26,663 nucleotides of DNA from SUG1106 sp051883095. GTDB taxonomy: Bacteria > Bacillota > Clostridia > Peptostreptococcales > Anaerovoracaceae. The notes beneath the pieces are model-generated. The model was given only the letters and a program-made list of their open reading frames with translations, was not told the DNA's origin and searched no databases. This document shows, one piece after another, positions 14,309-22,225 of this stretch (position 1 is the stretch's first letter; the number at the start of each line of letters is the position of its first letter). The stretch lies in assembly GCA_051883095.1 (NCBI GenBank), contig JBJETB010000095.1, positions 1 to 26,663 of the forward strand. Reading direction: 5' to 3'. Both the position numbers and the translations under genes were made by a program.

Positions 14309-17300
14309 ATGAGAAAACGAATTTTAAGCATAATGCTTACGATATGCATGGTGCTTACGCTTGTACCGCAGACGGAATTTGCTGCAGCCGGTACGAGCAG
14401 CACACCGAGTGTGTCAGCATATGCCACAAAGGCTCAGCTGATGGATGGCACGTTTGCCCCTGACTCAACTAGCGGAACTGCAGCAAATATCGGCAAACTG
14501 GCATTTGGAAAAAACAGCAGCAGGCAGGCACAGGAATGGTACATCCTGGGGAAAGATACAGATGTATCTGGCGACAATACCATCATCTTTGCAGCAAGCC
14601 CGATAGCAACGGGACAGAAGTTTGAAGGTGCTTTGTTAGACGATAAAGGAGATCCGAAAAAAAAGGATGTTACAAATCTAGGAAGTGATTGCTCTTATAC
14701 TGTAACAGCTCCAACAGAAGTGTACCTGAACCACTACGGAGCAAGTGCCCTTCGTGGTAAATTACAGGCTATAGCTACGGAGAATTTCACAGTAGCGGAG
14801 ATAGGCATGATGAATGCCACCACAGTGACAACGACGGACATGCTGCAGAAGAATTTAGGGAAAAACCTGACCTATACCACAACAGACAAGCTGTATGCGT
14901 TACATGGAGTTAAGAGTGAAACAAAAATATACGCAGGAAGCAGTAATCAGACAGCACTTGCCATGGATAGTTACTGGAAAGATGAAAATTACTTCTTCTG
15001 GTTGCGTTCGCCCGGCGATGGAATCGGTGATCCGATGTTTCATGATAGTTGCTTTGCATTGTACACTCATTCAGGCAGTGATGTCAAATACCACGGTGTC
15101 GTAGCCGAAGGTGCTGTTCAGCCTGCTTCCAATCTGAATCTGTCCAACGTGCTCTTCGCATCTGCTGCGACAGCAGCAACAACATCAAATTCGGAAGTGT
15201 CCGGAAAAATCGCATCGGGTACGGCGATGACCCTGAGAATGGACGGAAGCAGTAAGAATATCGGTTCAGTATTATATAACACCACAACCGGTGATATTAA
15301 GGCAACCAAGGGAAGCACAGAGCGAACCGTATCACTTGTCGTACAGGGTAATGATGGAACTGACGACTGGTATTACAGCAAGAAGATAACAGGAACAGAG
15401 ACGGTAAATACAGATGCCATCAAGAGCGCACTGGGTATAACTTCTTATATTGATTTGTCATCCTGCAAAATCTGGCTGGAATTCTTCAATGCCTCCGATA
15501 ACCATCAAAGTGGAGATGGGATGATTTATGCGGTCAATGCAGAAAAAGAGATTGAAAAAATCAATACCACCTATGCCACCAAAGAACAGCTGATGAATTC
15601 TTTCCGTCCATATGGTGACGGAAGTGCAGCCAATGTCGGCAAGCTGGTGTTCGGAAAAAACAGCGAAGGTAAGGCACAGGAATGGTACATCCTGGGCAAA
15701 GACGACGGAATATCAGGCGATAATACAGATAATACAGTCATATTTGCTGCAAGCCCAATCGTGGAATTTAAACGTTTTAGTTCAAACACAAGCGATGCCG
15801 AATATGATGGAAAAGATGTATACGCAAACCACTACGGAGCAAGCGACCTTCGTGCGGCGCTGAGGGACATGACAGATGATGCGAATACATTATATTTCTC
15901 TGCATTCGAGAAGGTGATGATGAATTCTACCAAGGTGACAACGAAGGATATAAAGAAGGGTACGACCTATACCACTGAAGATAAGCTTTATGCACTGGCG
16001 GCAGAGAAGGATGGCTATCAGCCTATAAAAGCAGGAAGCAATGATAATAAAGTCCTGAATCAAGCGACCTACTGGGGCGGCAGCGGGTTCGATTTCTGGC
16101 TGCGCTCACCTGACGCGCGTGACAGTAGCAAAGCGCTTGCTGCAGATCCGGGATCCTTGAATCCGGGATCCTCGATACAGGGAGAAACAGTCTCATCTAA
16201 CGACAATACGATTCGTCCCGCAGGCAATCTGAAACTTACCAACGTCCTCTTTGCATCCGCTGCAGAGCCTTCATCTGACGGGATTGCAGCATACACAATC
16301 CCTTCGGATAAAGCGATGAAACTGAGGATAGGCGGCATCAATGTAGGAACTGTCAGCTATGATGTCAGCAGTGGTGTAATTGTTGCTTCTGCGAACTTCA
16401 CCAGTTCTCCTATTCTCTTCGATGATAAGGACCCGACTTACCTTGTGGTTCAGGGCAGCGACGGAACCGGAGACTGGTACTTCAGCGTGCGGCTGACTGT
16501 ATCCTTATTTGGCGGCTATACTGTTTCCGAAGCGCAGATTATGGATGCCACCGGCGCAGCCGATGTTGAACTTGCTGATTGCAAGATATGGATAGAAAGA
16601 ACGAGTTCCAAAACTGGAATGACCTATGCCGTGCCAGCAACTAAGGCCAGTATCCCCGTGAAGACCATCAGTTCCGTAGAACTCACAGGAATGAAACCTG
16701 CGGCGGGTAAGGAATTTCCTGCAAATGCTTCTTGCAGCACAAGTGGAGTTTATATTAGCGCCTCTGGAATCACCTACACAACAGTAGAAGGTACACCAGT
16801 AACGGGAATCGCTGATTGGGGGAAGACCTACAGGGCAACGGTCACGCTTAACGCAATGGATTTGAACGATAGATTTGTATTCGACAGAAATGTGACTGCA
16901 ACTGTTGATGGAGAGCCGCTAAGTGAATACTTTTCTCCAAACAAAGATGGCACGCTGACCATAACCAAGGAATTCACCACAAAAAGCCAGTGTATTACCG
17001 GTGTGACAGCACCGACAATCCCAACAGACAAAACTTTTGAAACCTATTATGGTTACGAAGGGAATGCAGCTGACCCTATAGGCAGCAGTGAGCTCGGCAC
17101 ACAGGCAACTGTTACGATTGAAAATAAGAAAGATAACACAACTAAGCCTGAAGCTATGAACGTGATATGGACCATTGCAAATGATAATGGTGCAGCCTAT
17201 AACAAAACACCGGGAGCCACAAACACCTTTAAGTGGACAATCCCTGCCAATGCCTTAGCCGATTACGATGTCACAGGATGTCCGGGTTACGACTCTGCAT

Positions 17301-18925
17301 CCGGCACCATCACCGGCACTGTTTCAATTAAGAACAAAGCAGCAGTTCCTGTCACCATTACAGGAACAGACAGCGAGATTGAATACACAGGAACAGACAT
17401 TGATGTTTCGCAGTATTTTAACATTGACTCCAATGCAGGAACAGCAACCTATTCCCTTCTTACCAGTGCAGAAGGAGTAACAGGTGCGGGAACATTGAAT
17501 GGATCAAACCTTTCTGTGACCAGAACAGGAATCTTTAAAGTTAAGGTAACTACTGCTGCCAATGGAATCTATGCGGCCGGAGAGGGAAGTATCACCCTTA
17601 CGGTAGCCAACGGAACCATTCAGTATGAAGCTACCGGTTACAGCGGAACCTATGACGGAAAGGAACACAGCATCAGCGTGAGTGTTACCAATCCGGCTGG
17701 TACAACCGTAACATACAGCACCGATGGAGAAACCTATAGCAACGTCAAGCCTTCCTTTACTGATGCAGGTACTTATACCGTGCACTACAAAATTGAGAAG
17801 AATAACTATGACAAAGTAGAAGGTTCAAAGACTGTAACAATAGATAAGAGGGCTGTCAACATAACAGCACAGGCACAGAGCATTATGTGGGGCAATAGTA
17901 TTAATCAGAACTCATATGATGTATCAGAAGACGGAATCGCCGCCGACGACAAAATTGCTGAGATAACCCTTACACCGAGTACAGCAGATCTTACGGATGA
18001 CGGGACAATTTCCATAAGCGGTGTGAAGATTGAAAATACAGCTGACAGAGATGTGACAGTAAACTATGACATTACTTTAGAAAACGGGGCATTAACCATT
18101 ACCCACAACACAAGCCTTGCCCCGGAAAGCATCGATGCAGTAAAAAACAAGACATCCTACAAAGCAGGAAACACATTAAATGTAGATGATATAACTGTAA
18201 CAGCATACTATGCAGACGGATACAGCGAGAAAGTGACAGACTATACAACCAATGCGGATGACATAGATATGTCGAAGACAGGAAAAAAGACCTTAACTGT
18301 ATCTTATACAAAGAATGGTGAAACTAAGACAGCTGATATCACTATTACGGTGACTAGCGTATATATCCCGCTGGTTCAGAAGCCGACCGTAGAAGCCGGC
18401 GAAGGCGTGAAAGTTACTTTAAGCACAGACGGCACAGTGGCAACGATCACAGTTGATGACGGCTATGAGCTTGAAGATGTAGTGCTCAACGGAGTATCAA
18501 AGGGCAAGGTTACCGAGGTTAAGGGTCTCAAGACAGGTGACAAGCTGGTGGTAACAGCAGAAAAGAAGCCTGTAGAGCCGACAGAGCCAACTAAGGAAGA
18601 AATCCTTGCAGTGCTGGCAGACCAGAAGCTGGTAGCCCGCTCTAAGCTTGTAACCATGAAGAACGGCAAGAAGGCTGTACTCATCACATGGTACAACCGG
18701 AACGGAGAGATGATGGACTTCGACGGAGTAGAGATTTTCCGCTCCACAAAGCGTAACTCCGGCTACGGCAAGAAGCCGATATTCACATCCGTAACAGGCA
18801 AGTATTACAACACAGCAGTCAAGAAAGGCACGAAATATTACTATAAAGTACGCGGCTTCGTTATAATCGACGGACAGAAGTATTACACTGACTGGTCACT
18901 CAAGGCAATCAGAACAGTGAAATAG
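14309..18925 (+). CDS. Giant secreted modular protein: two DUF6273-like domains, MBG, Big_3
   Basis: This 1538-residue protein, the largest in the window, has a signal peptide (MRKRILSIMLTICMVLTLV, cleavage probably near residue 25-28). A first DUF6273-like domain spans about 35-285 and a second about 418-650. Both carry WYILGKD, SGDNT, IFAASP, NHYGAS-LR, DKLYAL, FWLRSP, a conserved NL-L--VLFASAA ending and a following beta-rich segment. Residues about 1102-1260 are MBG-like (YSGTYDGKEHSISV), about 1264-1350 one Big_3 Ig-like domain, and 1356-1538 the shared C-terminal module. Compared with the protein at 7765 it has one more DUF6273-like unit and one fewer Big_3 domain. AGGAGG at 14294-14299 lies 9 nt before the ATG. 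It is the last gene of the operon and is followed by a strong terminator. The role is probably surface display or adhesion, not proven. Confidence 0.88.
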   Translation: MRKRILSIMLTICMVLTLVPQTEFAAAGTSSTPSVSAYATKAQLMDGTFAPDSTSGTAANIGKLAFGKNSSRQAQEWYILGKDTDVSGDNTIIFAASPIATGQKFEGALLDDKGDPKKKDVTNLGSDCSYTVTAPTEVYLNHYGASALRGKLQAIATENFTVAEIGMMNATTVTTTDMLQKNLGKNLTYTTTDKLYALHGVKSETKIYAGSSNQTALAMDSYWKDENYFFWLRSPGDGIGDPMFHDSCFALYTHSGSDVKYHGVVAEGAVQPASNLNLSNVLFASAATAATTSNSEVSGKIASGTAMTLRMDGSSKNIGSVLYNTTTGDIKATKGSTERTVSLVVQGNDGTDDWYYSKKITGTETVNTDAIKSALGITSYIDLSSCKIWLEFFNASDNHQSGDGMIYAVNAEKEIEKINTTYATKEQLMNSFRPYGDGSAANVGKLVFGKNSEGKAQEWYILGKDDGISGDNTDNTVIFAASPIVEFKRFSSNTSDAEYDGKDVYANHYGASDLRAALRDMTDDANTLYFSAFEKVMMNSTKVTTKDIKKGTTYTTEDKLYALAAEKDGYQPIKAGSNDNKVLNQATYWGGSGFDFWLRSPDARDSSKALAADPGSLNPGSSIQGETVSSNDNTIRPAGNLKLTNVLFASAAEPSSDGIAAYTIPSDKAMKLRIGGINVGTVSYDVSSGVIVASANFTSSPILFDDKDPTYLVVQGSDGTGDWYFSVRLTVSLFGGYTVSEAQIMDATGAADVELADCKIWIERTSSKTGMTYAVPATKASIPVKTISSVELTGMKPAAGKEFPANASCSTSGVYISASGITYTTVEGTPVTGIADWGKTYRATVTLNAMDLNDRFVFDRNVTATVDGEPLSEYFSPNKDGTLTITKEFTTKSQCITGVTAPTIPTDKTFETYYGYEGNAADPIGSSELGTQATVTIENKKDNTTKPEAMNVIWTIANDNGAAYNKTPGATNTFKWTIPANALADYDVTGCPGYDSASGTITGTVSIKNKAAVPVTITGTDSEIEYTGTDIDVSQYFNIDSNAGTATYSLLTSAEGVTGAGTLNGSNLSVTRTGIFKVKVTTAANGIYAAGEGSITLTVANGTIQYEATGYSGTYDGKEHSISVSVTNPAGTTVTYSTDGETYSNVKPSFTDAGTYTVHYKIEKNNYDKVEGSKTVTIDKRAVNITAQAQSIMWGNSINQNSYDVSEDGIAADDKIAEITLTPSTADLTDDGTISISGVKIENTADRDVTVNYDITLENGALTITHNTSLAPESIDAVKNKTSYKAGNTLNVDDITVTAYYADGYSEKVTDYTTNADDIDMSKTGKKTLTVSYTKNGETKTADITITVTSVYIPLVQKPTVEAGEGVKVTLSTDGTVATITVDDGYELEDVVLNGVSKGKVTEVKGLKTGDKLVVTAEKKPVEPTEPTKEEILAVLADQKLVARSKLVTMKNGKKAVLITWYNRNGEMMDFDGVEIFRSTKRNSGYGKKPIFTSVTGKYYNTAVKKGTKYYYKVRGFVIIDGQKYYTDWSLKAIRTVK
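18470..18737 (+). repeat. 268-bp tract identical to 11104-11371
   Basis: Partner of the tract in the gene at 7765. It covers the Pro/Glu-rich linker (EPTEPTKEEILAVLADQK) and the first half of the terminal Fn3-like part of the C-terminal module. Confidence 0.85.
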
Positions 18926-18951
18926 CAAACTGAATATTGCGCTGGTAGGTC

Positions 18952-19166
18952 AGACATTCAATCTCCACCATTTTTGCGATTTTTTGCGAAATGGTGGAGA
19001 TTTTTTGCTTTCGAACGTGGACTGAGGGCAGCTCGAAAAATTGCAATGCCGTAGAAACGTTGGAATTTCGACGATTTACATATTATTACATACGTCCGGG
19101 CAGGCAGCGGGCCATGAATTTTTCCACCAAAATCACAAAAACATCCAAAAAGGTGGAGAACGCGGA
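18952..19166. repeat. Intergenic repeat, copy B (215 bp)
   Basis: This is the second copy of the repeat at 3973-4188, starting 27 nt after the stop of the last surface-protein gene. Hairpin pairing is conserved although bases differ: the second hairpin here pairs TTTTCCACC (19120-19128) with GGTGGAGAA (19152-19160) through a G-U pair where copy A has A-U. A repeat that keeps two hairpins in this way is more than a simple copy of a terminator. Confidence 0.8.
18960..19006 (+). terminator. Terminator of the surface-protein operon
   Basis: AATCTCCACCATTT (18960-18973) and its exact reverse complement (18989-19002) make a 14-bp stem with a 15-nt loop, followed by T residues to 19006. It closes the transcription unit that starts near 6004. 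Confidence 0.9.
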
Positions 19167-19197
19167 ATGGTCTGTAGGACGAGACAATAGCCGGTAA

Positions 19198-19281
19198 GGC
19201 AATAATGTCCTCAGTAAGCAGGCACTGTCAAAAGAAACCGACATCATCGCCTATCTTTACGGCATAGACGGCAGAAGGTGA
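19198..19281 (+). other. Short open stretch, possible remnant of a gene end
   Basis: After an in-frame TAA at 19195, a 27-codon frame reads NNVLSKQALSKETDIIAYLYG and on to a TGA at 19281. Its composition looks protein-like, but it has no start codon or ribosome site and I cannot name a family. The rest of 19167-19375 shows nothing I recognise. Confidence 0.2.
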
Positions 19282-19375
19282 ACTTTACGGGTTCAGCTCC
19301 TGTTAAAACTGACTAGAAAAATGGTTAAAAATATGCTAAAGAATACTGATCCGGCAACATAAAGAGCCTGAACTC

Positions 19376-19384
19376 TGCTATAAT
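19376..19384 (+). promoter_or_regulatory. Extended -10 promoter of the ArsB/NhaD-type transporter gene
   Basis: TGCTATAAT (19376-19384) is a perfect extended -10 element about 67 nt before the ATG. No convincing -35 box is seen 16-18 bp upstream, which is tolerated with extended -10 promoters. Confidence 0.5.
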
Positions 19385-19450
19385 CTGTCTTGTGATTTCT
19401 CCGGCGCGAGAGAAAAATAACAGACGGAGAATGTCAGGGAGGTAGTTAAA

Positions 19451-20851
19451 ATGATGGCACAAATCGCTGCAGTGGTAATTTTTGCAGTAATGTTCGGATT
19501 AATCGTTTTGGATAAATTTGAGAGGCACATCGTAACCCTTTCGTGTGGTGCAGCCATGCTGATACTTGTTTTCGGCATATTCATGAAGAGCAAGGAAGCT
19601 ATCCTTGAGACCCTGAATCTGGGGTCTCTGTTTACCCTTGACTTCTGGTATCATGCAGGTCAGGCATCGGAGGGTTCCAGCGGCATTAACTGGGCAACAA
19701 TTATTTTTATTGCCGGGATGATGATAATGGTTGAGGGAATGGCCAGAGTAGGATTTTTTAGATGGCTCTGCATGGCTATTGCCAAGCTGGTCAGATATAA
19801 GCCGGTGCCTATTCTCATCGCATTTATGCTTGTGTCGGGCATACTGTCCATGTTTATAGACAGTATTACCGTAATTCTTTTCCTTGCTGCTGTTACTGTA
19901 GAACTGAGTGAAATAGTACATTTCAATCCTGTGCCTGTGATTATGGCAGAAATATTCTGTGCTAACCTGGGAGGCTCGGCCACCATGTGCGGAGACCCGC
20001 CTAACATCATCATCGGAACATCCCTTGGATATACTTTTATGGACTTTCTGACAAACACCGGTGCTGCAGCAGGAATATCCATGCTGTTTGTGATTGCTTA
20101 CTTCTATCTGTGCTTTCACAAAGAGCTTTCCAACAGCAAACCGTCAGGAATCGGTCAAAAGATGAACCAGAGGGTAGGTACCGTAGTAACAGGCCATGTG
20201 GCAGCGGACACAAGCAAGCCTCCTGTTACTATAACGGATAAAAAGGGATTTTATATGAGCGCGGTAATCTTTCTGATAGCAGTGATTCTTCTTATCACGC
20301 ACGCTCAGACGGGACTGACAGTTGCCTTCATCGGAGCCTTCATCGCTCTGCTCACGCTTCTGGCGGCAGGCTCCCATATACCTGAGATACTTAAGAAGAT
20401 TGACTATAAGACACTTTTATTCTTCATAGGACTGTTTATAGTGGTAGGCGGTCTGGAACAGACGGGTATACTGAACATTATAGCTGCTTTTATCGGAAGA
20501 ATAAGCCATGGAAACATGATGCTGATGGTGGCAATTATTGTATGGATATCCGGCTTTGCCAGCGCTTTCGTGGATAATATACCGTTTGCAGCGACAATGA
20601 TTCCTGTAATAAAAAGTCTTGCGGCAGCTCAGGGAGCTTCCCTGCCTATGCTTGCATGGGCTCTGGCCATCGGTACAGATATCGGCGGAAGCGCCACACC
20701 TATAGGCGCATCTGCCAATGTTGTAGGCCTTGCCGTTGCCAACAAGCACGGTCACCCGGTTACATGGGGAAAGTACTGCAAGTATATGGTTCCGGCCAGC
20801 ATCATAGTTCTGCTCATTTCAACTGCTTATATATGGATAAGATACATTTAG
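19451..20851 (+). CDS. ArsB/NhaD-family ion transporter (P-protein-like, SLC13-type permease)
   Basis: This 466-residue polytopic membrane protein has about 11-12 predicted helices. Two inverted-repeat halves carry the characteristic re-entrant motifs: FIDSITVILFL with GGSATMCGDPPNIIIG in the first half, FVDNIPFAATMIPV with GTDIGGSATPIGASANVV in the second. This pattern is typical of the ArsB/NhaD group (Na+/H+ antiporters, arsenite pumps, eukaryotic P protein) within the ion transporter superfamily. The substrate cannot be decided from sequence alone; Na+/H+ exchange or anion transport are both possible. No arsR or other ars gene is nearby, which speaks against arsenic resistance. AGGGAGG at 19436-19442, 8 nt before the ATG, supports the first of two adjacent Met codons. 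The gene is monocistronic, between its own promoter and a terminator. Confidence 0.85.
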   Translation: MMAQIAAVVIFAVMFGLIVLDKFERHIVTLSCGAAMLILVFGIFMKSKEAILETLNLGSLFTLDFWYHAGQASEGSSGINWATIIFIAGMMIMVEGMARVGFFRWLCMAIAKLVRYKPVPILIAFMLVSGILSMFIDSITVILFLAAVTVELSEIVHFNPVPVIMAEIFCANLGGSATMCGDPPNIIIGTSLGYTFMDFLTNTGAAAGISMLFVIAYFYLCFHKELSNSKPSGIGQKMNQRVGTVVTGHVAADTSKPPVTITDKKGFYMSAVIFLIAVILLITHAQTGLTVAFIGAFIALLTLLAAGSHIPEILKKIDYKTLLFFIGLFIVVGGLEQTGILNIIAAFIGRISHGNMMLMVAIIVWISGFASAFVDNIPFAATMIPVIKSLAAAQGASLPMLAWALAIGTDIGGSATPIGASANVVGLAVANKHGHPVTWGKYCKYMVPASIIVLLISTAYIWIRYI

Positions 20852-20854
20852 GTG

Positions 20855-20882
20855 TTGATTTGTTTTTTTAATATGGTATAAT
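20855..20882 (+). promoter_or_regulatory. Promoter of sstT
   Basis: TTGATT (20855-20860), a 16-bp spacer and TATAAT (20877-20882) preceded by TG (extended -10) lie about 70 nt before the sstT ATG and directly after the stop of the upstream transporter gene. Confidence 0.6.
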
Positions 20883-20888
20883 TAAAAG

Positions 20889-20924
20889 GCACGGCTTTTG
20901 AGTAATCCCAGAAGCCTGCTTTTT
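20889..20924 (+). terminator. Terminator-like hairpin between the transporter gene and sstT
   Basis: GCA-C-GGCTT (20889-20897) pairs with AAGCC-TGC (20912-20919) with a single bulged C, followed by TTTTT (20920-20924). It can terminate the upstream gene. Because the sstT promoter lies before it, the sstT transcript would begin with this hairpin, so it may also dampen sstT expression. Confidence 0.5.
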
Positions 20925-20949
20925 ATGTTGCTTAAATTTAGGAGGAATT

Positions 20950-22170
20950 ATGTTTTTTAAGAATTTATTGAATGCGTGGAACCGGATAAGTCTGGTGAAA
21001 CAGATTATTATCGGTCTGATTATAGGCATTGTTCTGGCGGTTGCTTTCCCGACTCAGCTTAGCGGAATCACCATATTCGGAAGTCTTTTCGTCGGGGCAC
21101 TCAAGGCGGTGGCGCCCATTCTGGTGCTGTTTCTTGTAATGTCGGCAATTTCCCGGCATAAGGCAGGACAGAAGACCAATATGAAATCGATTATTATTCT
21201 CTATCTTCTCGGGACACTGCTTGCTGCAATGGCGGCTGTAATAGCAAGCTTTATTTTTAAACTGGAGCTGGTACTTCCCGAAAGTACCGGCGATATCGCT
21301 CCTCCGGGAGGAATATCAGAAGTGCTGAAAACCCTGGTGTTCAATGTTGTGGCAAATCCGGTAAGCGCTTTGCTCAACGCCAACTACATAGGAATCCTGG
21401 CATGGGCGGTTCTTCTGGGCATGGCACTTCGCCGTGCATCAGAGACCACAAAAAACTTTCTGGGAGACATGTCCGAAGCGATTTCTCAGCTGGTGAGATG
21501 GATCATAAAATTCGCTCCCCTTGGTGTAATGGGTCTCGTGTTTGATTCCATCGCTGTAAGCGGACTGGGCACGCTGCTTGAATACGGCAAACTGATTCTG
21601 CTGCTGGTGGGAACCATGTTCTTTGACGCTCTGGTTGTGAACCCGATTATAGTTTACTTCAACACACGTCAGAATCCGTATCCTCTGGTTCTGAAATGTC
21701 TTAAGGACAGCGGCATTACAGCCTTCTTCACCAGAAGCTCTGCCGCCAACATTCCGGTTAATATGAGGCTCTGCGAAGAACTGGGACTGGATAGGGACAC
21801 TTATTCCATATCAATTCCGCTGGGAGCCACCATCAACATGGGCGGTGCTGCCATTACTATTTCAATTCTGACTCTGGCGGCTGCCAATACTCTGGGCGTT
21901 GCCGCTGATCTGCCTATGGCTGTGCTGCTGTGCGTGCTTTCGGCTATCAGTGCCTGTGGTGCATCAGGCGTTGCAGGAGGTTCCCTGCTGCTTATCCCGC
22001 TTGCATGTTCACTTTTCGGAATTCCTAACGATATCGCAATGCAGGTGGTAGGAGTCGGCTTCATCGTGGGGGTTATACAGGACTCATGCGAAACGGCACT
22101 TAACTCATCTACAGACGTTCTTTTTACAGCTGCGGCAGACTTTGCAGCCAGAAGAAAAAACAAAAAATAA
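20950..22170 (+). CDS. sstT: Sodium/serine-threonine symporter SstT
   Basis: This 406-residue membrane protein (E. coli SstT has 414) belongs to the dicarboxylate/amino acid:cation symporter family and imports serine and threonine with Na+. Diagnostic stretches are FTRSSAANIPVNM followed by LCEELGLD, and SIPLGATINMGGAAITIS with the following LTLAAANTLG; these form the transport core in the second half. Eight or so hydrophobic segments plus re-entrant loops are visible. The end (STDVLFTAAAD plus a basic tail) fits the family. AGGAGG at 20940-20945 lies 4 nt before the ATG, a slightly short spacing. The gene appears to be transcribed alone, with no clear terminator after it; the MATE gene follows after its own promoter. 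Confidence 0.93.
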   Translation: MFFKNLLNAWNRISLVKQIIIGLIIGIVLAVAFPTQLSGITIFGSLFVGALKAVAPILVLFLVMSAISRHKAGQKTNMKSIIILYLLGTLLAAMAAVIASFIFKLELVLPESTGDIAPPGGISEVLKTLVFNVVANPVSALLNANYIGILAWAVLLGMALRRASETTKNFLGDMSEAISQLVRWIIKFAPLGVMGLVFDSIAVSGLGTLLEYGKLILLLVGTMFFDALVVNPIIVYFNTRQNPYPLVLKCLKDSGITAFFTRSSAANIPVNMRLCEELGLDRDTYSISIPLGATINMGGAAITISILTLAAANTLGVAADLPMAVLLCVLSAISACGASGVAGGSLLLIPLACSLFGIPNDIAMQVVGVGFIVGVIQDSCETALNSSTDVLFTAAADFAARRKNKK

Positions 22171-22192
22171 CCATTCCCGTTCCGGCCTCTTA

Positions 22193-22210
22193 TGGTATAC
22201 TATAGTATCA
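22193..22210 (+). promoter_or_regulatory. Extended -10 and overlapping palindrome upstream of the MATE gene
   Basis: TGGTATACT (22193-22201) is an extended -10 element. The perfect 12-bp palindrome ATACTATAGTAT (22197-22208) overlaps it and would block RNA polymerase if a repressor bound. A related palindrome lies at 26418-26433. No good -35 box is seen. Confidence 0.5.
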
Positions 22211-22225
22211 TAGGAGGCTTTTTTG

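Noticed and set aside
93..18925. LPXTG or SLH cell-wall anchors in the surface proteins
   Set aside because: All four proteins end in KAIR-(R/T)-(V/A)-K with no sorting motif, no terminal hydrophobic segment and no SLH repeats.
19451..20851. Arsenite efflux pump (ArsB) in an ars operon
   Set aside because: There is no arsR, arsC or arsA nearby, and the sequence supports only the broader ArsB/NhaD group.
20883..20949. Riboswitch or T-box in the sstT leader
   Set aside because: The leader is only about 60 nt with one terminator-like hairpin; no specifier, T-box sequence or alternative antiterminator is visible.
22223..22225. TTG start for the MATE gene
   Set aside because: An ATG follows immediately at 22226 with ideal spacing from AGGAGG, so the upstream TTG is not needed.
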